A DNA stretch of 17,303 nt from JBFHRB01 sp041591915 (GTDB taxonomy: Bacteria > Actinomycetota > Nitriliruptoria > Nitriliruptorales > Nitriliruptoraceae), in the NCBI GenBank assembly GCA_041591915.1, contig JBFHRB010000036.1, positions 1 through 17,303 of the forward strand, written 5' to 3'. This document shows, in pieces, positions 16,133-17,303 of the stretch. Below the pieces are notes generated by a model. That model was not told where the DNA came from, searched no databases, and was given only the letters and a program-made list of their open reading frames with translations. The position numbers and the translations under genes are program-made. The stretch's first letter is position 1, and every line of letters begins with the position of its first letter.

Positions 16133-17242
16133 GTGCTGATCGCACTCCGCGTCCTCGCCGGCATCGCCGGCACGGCCCTGGTCGTCCGCACGATGCTCAG
16201 CGCCATCCGGACGTTCGTCGTTCCCCGCCCGGCGCGTTCGCACCTCGCCCGGTACGTCTTCATGTCCTACGAACGCGTGCTCCTGAGTCGCGCCCGCCGG
16301 AAGTCGTCGTTCGAGGACCGTGACCGCGTCCTGGCGCTGCACGCCCCACTCGCCCTCATCAGCCTCCCCGGCGCCTACGCGGTGCTCGTCATCTTCGGCT
16401 TCGGGCTGCTGTTCTTCGCCGCCGGCACGTCCGCCAGCCACGCGTGGGTCGCGAGTGGCTCGTCGCTGACCACGCTCGGCTTCGCGGCCCTCGACGGGCC
16501 CGCGGAGGTGACGCTCGCCGTTGCCGAGGCGACGATCGGGCTCGGGCTGATCGCACTCGTGATCACCTACCTGCCGACGATCTACGCGGCCTTCCAGCGC
16601 CGAGAGCAGTCCGTGTCCCTGCTCGAGGTCCGGGCCGGCTCCCCGCCCTCCGCCGTGGAGATGCTCGTCCGCTTCCAGCAGATCGGGCAGCTCGAGGCGA
16701 TGGACGAGCTCTGGACCCGCTGGGAGGAGTGGTTCGCGGACATCGAGGAGTCCCACACCTCACAGGCCTCGCTGGTGTTCTTCCGCTCGCCAGACCCGAC
16801 GACCTCCTGGGTGACCGCGGCAGGCGCGGTGCTCGACGCCGCCTCGCTCGCGGCGTCGACCCTCGACATCGGGCCGACACCGCGGGCTCGGCTGTGCATC
16901 CGGGCCGGGTTCGTGGCCCTGCGCCGCATAGCCGACGTCTTCGGCGTCGAGTACGACCCCGATCCCCAGCAGGCCGACCAGACCTCGATCTCCCGTGCCG
17001 ATTTCGACCAGGCCTGCGAGGAGCTCGAGGCCTGGGGCCTCCCGATCAAGGCCGATCGCGACCAGGCCTTCCTCGACTTCAACGGGTGGCGGGTCAACTA
17101 CGACACGGTGCTGCTCGAGCTCTGCTCGATCACGATGGCACCGCCGGCACGCTGGTCGTCCGACCGCTGTGCGCCGACGCGCCAGGCCCGCTGGGTCGCC
17201 GAGCGGCCGGCCCGTCAGCGGGTCGGGCCACCGGTCGGGTGA
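16133..17242 (+). CDS. pore-loop channel-like membrane protein (two-TM potassium-channel fold)
   Basis: The product is 369 aa. An N-terminal hydrophobic helix lies at about 2-23 and another at about 68-96. A re-entrant stretch with SSLTTLGFA (110-118) and a third helix at about 126-151 follow. The helix-pore-helix order matches the Ion_trans_2/potassium-channel fold, but the filter reads TLGFA where potassium channels have TVGYG. The cytosolic half (about 155-345) is a conserved-looking soluble domain with LLEVRAGSPPSAVEML, EESHTS, SWVTAAGAVLDAA and GWRVNYDTVL. I recognise this as a conserved actinobacterial family whose function is not established. The GTG at 16133 is supported by GGAAGGA 8 nt upstream; the longer frame has no such site and a proline-rich N-terminus. 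Ion conduction and selectivity are inference only. Confidence 0.8.
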   Translation: MLIALRVLAGIAGTALVVRTMLSAIRTFVVPRPARSHLARYVFMSYERVLLSRARRKSSFEDRDRVLALHAPLALISLPGAYAVLVIFGFGLLFFAAGTSASHAWVASGSSLTTLGFAALDGPAEVTLAVAEATIGLGLIALVITYLPTIYAAFQRREQSVSLLEVRAGSPPSAVEMLVRFQQIGQLEAMDELWTRWEEWFADIEESHTSQASLVFFRSPDPTTSWVTAAGAVLDAASLAASTLDIGPTPRARLCIRAGFVALRRIADVFGVEYDPDPQQADQTSISRADFDQACEELEAWGLPIKADRDQAFLDFNGWRVNYDTVLLELCSITMAPPARWSSDRCAPTRQARWVAERPARQRVGPPVG

Positions 17243-17247
17243 CTCAC
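17239..17247. terminator. 9-bp palindrome over convergent stop codons
   Basis: GTGA-C-TCAC holds TGA of the channel-like gene (17240-17242) and TGA of the minus-strand gene (17244-17246). The two coding regions are separated by one base. It is too short for a standard terminator by itself. Confidence 0.2.
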
Positions 17248-17303
17248 TCGAAGTCGTCGCAGCCGTACTGCTCGTACAGGTCGCTGCCCTTCGGCGGGTT
17301 GCC
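17244..17303 (-). CDS. C-terminal fragment of an unidentified protein (5' end outside window)
   Basis: Read leftward from the window edge, this frame gives 19 residues, GNPPKGSDLYEQYGCDDFE, then TGA. The Gly-Ser-Asp-Leu-Tyr...Tyr-Gly run resembles the 'SPxGSdYExYG' tails of some actinobacterial exported or membrane proteins. That resemblance is weak and no function should be drawn from it. The codon pattern (G/C in the third position throughout) and the position directly facing the channel gene's stop support a real gene end. Confidence 0.5.
   Translation of the reverse strand, partial: GNPPKGSDLYEQYGCDDFE

Overview
This 17.3 kb window is high-GC, gene-dense DNA. It carries GTG starts, apparently leaderless starts behind TANNNT hexamers, and several protein families typical of Actinobacteria. 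These include the pore-loop channel-like family with a 'TTLGFA' filter, a DM13 protein, and a coiled-coil cell-wall hydrolase. I infer a chromosomal segment of an actinobacterium, possibly a deep-branching lineage (Nitriliruptoria- or Acidimicrobiia-like). The exact lineage cannot be decided from the sequence alone. I see no transposase, integrase, phage gene, CRISPR array, tRNA or rRNA.

Layout. The left edge holds the 3' end of a DM13-domain gene (+), which converges on a lipoprotein with a bacterial SH3-like domain (-). Behind a strong hairpin terminator lies a two-gene beta-oxidation operon read leftward: a FadA-type thiolase, then a FadB-type hydratase/3-hydroxyacyl-CoA dehydrogenase. The thiolase shares a 264-bp divergent intergenic region with a membrane-anchored GGDEF-EAL protein (+). 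That gene converges on an amidohydrolase-2 family enzyme (-). Next come two divergent ABC-F ATPases whose GTG starts are only 33 bp apart; each start sits 7-8 nt behind a TANNNT hexamer. The rightward (Uup-like) ABC-F converges, with overlapping stop codons, on a secreted protein of unknown function. Beyond it are a primary-type sigma-70 factor, a secreted coiled-coil lytic transglycosylase with a probable leaderless GTG start, an EamA/DMT transporter overlapping it by 8 nt, and a channel-like membrane protein, all on +. The last 60 bases are the 3' end of a further minus-strand gene.

How the genes work together. FadA and FadB supply the last three steps of the fatty-acid beta-oxidation cycle. 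The other neighbours look like independent housekeeping or envelope functions: translation-factor ATPases, a sigma factor, cell-wall remodelling, c-di-GMP signalling and transport. I find no compelling evidence for a novel multi-gene defence or mobile system. The items most worth a second look are the back-to-back leaderless ABC-F promoter, the hook-like coiled-coil plus SLT fusion, the degenerate channel filter, the EAF variant of the EAL motif, and the small palindromes that hold facing stop codons at convergent gene ends. All predictions are by eye, without database searches.
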